From Candidatus Gastranaerophilales bacterium (GTDB lineage: Bacteria; Cyanobacteriota; Vampirovibrionia; Gastranaerophilales; Gastranaerophilaceae): 7,829 nt of DNA. This document shows, piece after piece, positions 6,179 through 7,829 of this stretch. Location of the stretch: positions 1 to 7,829 of the forward strand of contig CANQZO010000087.1 in NCBI GenBank assembly GCA_947628355.1. The letters are read 5' to 3'. Within the stretch, counting starts at the first letter, position 1. Every line of letters starts with the position of its first letter. Made by a program: the position numbers and the translations under genes. The notes under the pieces are model-generated. The model searched no databases, was not told the DNA's origin, and saw nothing but the letters and a program-made list of their open reading frames with translations.

Positions 6179-6996
6179 TATTATAATTTATGTTTTTATT
6201 TATGTATTAATTTACAGGTGTTTATGATTAAAAAATTTTTAATTATTTGTTTAATTTTCATAGCTTTAACAGGTGCGGTCATTTGGTTCTGCTTTTACAA
6301 AAGAACTCCTATCAAGAACCTTGACTACTATTATAAAGATAATAATACAACCATTTGTTTTCCGCATTTGGATAATTGTTGTTCTGCAGAACCTACACAA
6401 ATTAGTTTTATTAAAAATAAAACATTTATAGGTCTTGGTATTGGTGAACAATTGTATGATACTTCTACCTATAAATACGATAAAAAAACAGATAAATATA
6501 CCGTTGATATGCTACTTGACCGAGATTTTAGCACCGACTTGGGTTATTATTCTAAATGTCCCTACGATGACGGGATAATAACGCATGTACTTTTTGGAAT
6601 TACATATATCCCGTCAAAGAAAATATTTAAAGCAGAATATAAAGGTTTTTTATCATCAAAAGAAATTATCACTTATAATTCATATGGAAATCCGTCAACA
6701 TATTATCTTAAACACCTCAATTTATATTATACTAAAGATAAACATTTTATTGGCGAATTAGATGATACATTAAAATATTTAAATGAAGAAGTAATAAAAT
6801 CCTTTAACACACCTAATAGTTGTAATTATGGGGTTGATATTATTTACTTATTAAAAAATTATATTTAATATCTCAAATCATTTATAAATTTTGCAGGGTC
6901 GTCAAATTTTCCCTGATATTGACCAATGCGAATTGTTATATGCAAATGAGGACCGGTAGACCATCCTTCATTACCTGATTTAGCAATAACATCTCC
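6170..6996. repeat. Long direct repeat, copy 2 (partner gene plus M23 tail)
   Basis: The second copy of the 827-base segment at 4323-5149. Here the M23 tail continues into the complete gene, so this is probably the intact arrangement and copy 1 the derived or left-over one. The left edge begins about 20 bases after the junction repeat of the orphan tip. Confidence 0.9.
6224..6868 (+). CDS. Membrane-anchored protein, candidate immunity protein, copy 2
   Basis: A 214-residue protein differing from the copy at 4377-5021 in only three residues, all in the last 20 (NTPNS for NPPNN, and final Ile for Val). It has the same N-terminal signal anchor, cysteines and AGGTG site before the ATG at 6224. 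It faces the long M23 gene tail-to-tail and the two stops share TTAA (6865-6868). A TATAAT at 6182-6187 is kept from copy 1, but the sequence further upstream differs, so any -35 element is not shared. Read-through from either convergent gene would give antisense RNA over the other. The likely role is to protect the producer's own peptidoglycan or to bind the M23 domain outside the membrane; this is inferred from location and pairing, not from any recognised domain. Confidence 0.75.
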   Translation: MIKKFLIICLIFIALTGAVIWFCFYKRTPIKNLDYYYKDNNTTICFPHLDNCCSAEPTQISFIKNKTFIGLGIGEQLYDTSTYKYDKKTDKYTVDMLLDRDFSTDLGYYSKCPYDDGIITHVLFGITYIPSKKIFKAEYKGFLSSKEIITYNSYGNPSTYYLKHLNLYYTKDKHFIGELDDTLKYLNEEVIKSFNTPNSCNYGVDIIYLLKNYI

Positions 6997-7829
6997 TTGT
7001 TTAACAATAGTCCGTTTTTCAATTTTAGGTCTTAATATATGTCCATATTCACTAGTATATATTTTTCCGTTTATTTTGTGTTCCAGTACCACAAAATATC
7101 CATAACCATTTGCACTTCTCGATTCTACAACTATTCCATCAGCAATCGCTTTAACAGGTGTTCCTATCGGTACTGAAATATCAATTCCATTATGAAAAAT
7201 CCTTTCTTTTTTTGTCGGATGAATTCTCCAGCCGTATGGACTTGTTATTATTCCCTCGCATGGCATTATCCAATTTGCTACTATTTCTGAGGGGTCTACT
7301 TTTGTTTTATACCTGTTATTTTCTTGATTTTTTGATTGTATTTGTTTTACAGGCGGGTCAACAGGACGCTTATTCCTTATTGTTTGATTTCCATTCATTT
7401 CGTCATCTTGGTTATTTAATTTTTTCGCTTCTTCTTGTTTAATCCCTTGATTTATTCTGCTTTCAGCTATCTTTACTATTTCTTCCATATCTCGCTCCAA
7501 TGATTTTTTATATCTTAATACACTGCTTATTGCTTCTTCGCCAAATCCGTTTTCTCCTTTTTGTATATTAATTTTAAACATATTATTTGTTTCTTTTCCC
7601 AATTCTCCCATTGCGTCATAATTTCTTTGAGCCTTATTTACAAAAGTTTTAAAATCATTTTCGGATTTAAAATCACTATTTCTTAATTTATTTACGGAAT
7701 TTGCAAGTTTTTCTCTCGTCGCTCGTATTGTTTCAACTGTGTTATTTAATATTTTATTCTCTAACTCTGATATATTTGAATATAATATTTCTTCTCTTTC
7801 TAAGTTATCCCCTAAAAAATCCAGCAATT
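6865..7829 (-). CDS. Long protein with C-terminal M23 metallopeptidase domain, 5' end outside window
   Basis: The gene enters from the right edge; the first codon seen (TTG) is not a real start. About 320 residues are visible. Residues 1-135 are charged and helical, probably coiled coil, with no enzyme motif. Residues 136-185 form a hydrophilic, Asn/Gln/Lys-rich linker containing RPVDPPV. Residues 187-320 are an M23 domain with HNGID (His212, Asp216), YGH (His263) and GPHLHI (His294, His296), complete for zinc binding and catalysis on peptidoglycan peptides. The linker/domain boundary (KVDPSEIVANWIMPCEG) is copied at the orphan tip. This architecture, a long N-terminus plus exchangeable C-terminal enzyme, is that of polymorphic toxins or secreted effectors. 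A cell-wall remodelling enzyme or a phage/conjugation peptidoglycan hydrolase is the main alternative. The secretion route lies in the missing N-terminus. Confidence 0.85.
   Translation of the reverse strand, partial: LLDFLGDNLEREEILYSNISELENKILNNTVETIRATREKLANSVNKLRNSDFKSENDFKTFVNKAQRNYDAMGELGKETNNMFKINIQKGENGFGEEAISSVLRYKKSLERDMEEIVKIAESRINQGIKQEEAKKLNNQDDEMNGNQTIRNKRPVDPPVKQIQSKNQENNRYKTKVDPSEIVANWIMPCEGIITSPYGWRIHPTKKERIFHNGIDISVPIGTPVKAIADGIVVESRSANGYGYFVVLEHKINGKIYTSEYGHILRPKIEKRTIVKQGDVIAKSGNEGWSTGPHLHITIRIGQYQGKFDDPAKFINDLRY
7242..7325. repeat. Junction direct repeat, copy inside the long M23 gene
   Basis: The partner of 6066-6148. It codes for the last linker residues and the start of the M23 domain. 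Together the two copies flank a segment of about 1.18 kb that contains exactly one tip and one partner gene. Confidence 0.85.

Noticed and set aside
7158..7442. A 94-codon + strand reading frame opposite the M23 gene, rich in Phe and Leu.
   Set aside because: It is a shadow of the linker and M23 coding sequence on the other strand. Its hydrophobicity comes from reading Lys/Glu/Asn-rich codons in reverse.

Overview
The window is AT-rich accessory DNA, and both genes that run into its edges are cut there. No ribosomal or taxonomic marker is present. Low G+C, clear AGGAG-type ribosome binding sites, signal-peptide proteins and long G/C runs inside surface-glycan genes suggest a low-GC, probably host-associated bacterium, more likely with a periplasm than not. 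I cannot name a taxon.

Left part (1-4099). A + strand gene tail (1-246) carries the C-terminal end of a transglutaminase-like domain. Tail-to-tail with it lies a tight four-gene minus-strand operon, in transcription order: a fused nucleotidyltransferase/small-molecule kinase (4099-2570), a small HAD phosphatase (2569-2201), a GT9-like glycosyltransferase (2201-1320) and a LicD-family transferase (1323-238). Gaps are 0, -1 and -4 bases. Together they look like a compact route that phosphorylates and nucleotide-activates a small alcohol (phosphocholine-like logic; the real substrate is unknown) and attaches it to a surface glycan. The fused gene has a run of 8 G and licD a run of 9 C on their coding strands, both unusual in such AT-rich DNA. 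They are good candidates for phase-variation tracts.

Middle (4100-4376). An intergenic region holding a tRNA-like relic with a good D arm and an anticodon arm (UUC) but no matching acceptor stem. A putative promoter for the glycan operon lies over its 5' end.

Right part (4319-7829). A three-unit array. Each unit is an exported or membrane-anchored small protein on + facing, with overlapping stop codons, an M23 zinc metallopeptidase module on -. Unit 3 (6224-7829) has a long M23 protein with an N-terminal helical region and a complete C-terminal M23 domain. Unit 2 (5254-6138) has a complete but headless, different M23 domain, and its partner has a signal peptide broken by one extra T in a T6 run. 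Unit 1 (4377-5149) has only the last 43 residues of an M23 domain beside a nearly identical copy of the unit 3 partner. The headless module begins with an 83-base copy of the linker/domain junction of the long gene, so recombination between these direct repeats would delete unit 3's tip and partner and fuse the long N-terminus in frame to the alternative tip. I read this as a polymorphic peptidoglycan-endopeptidase toxin with exchangeable tips and exported immunity proteins arranged tail-to-tail. The M23 calls are firm, and the toxin/immunity reading is inference.
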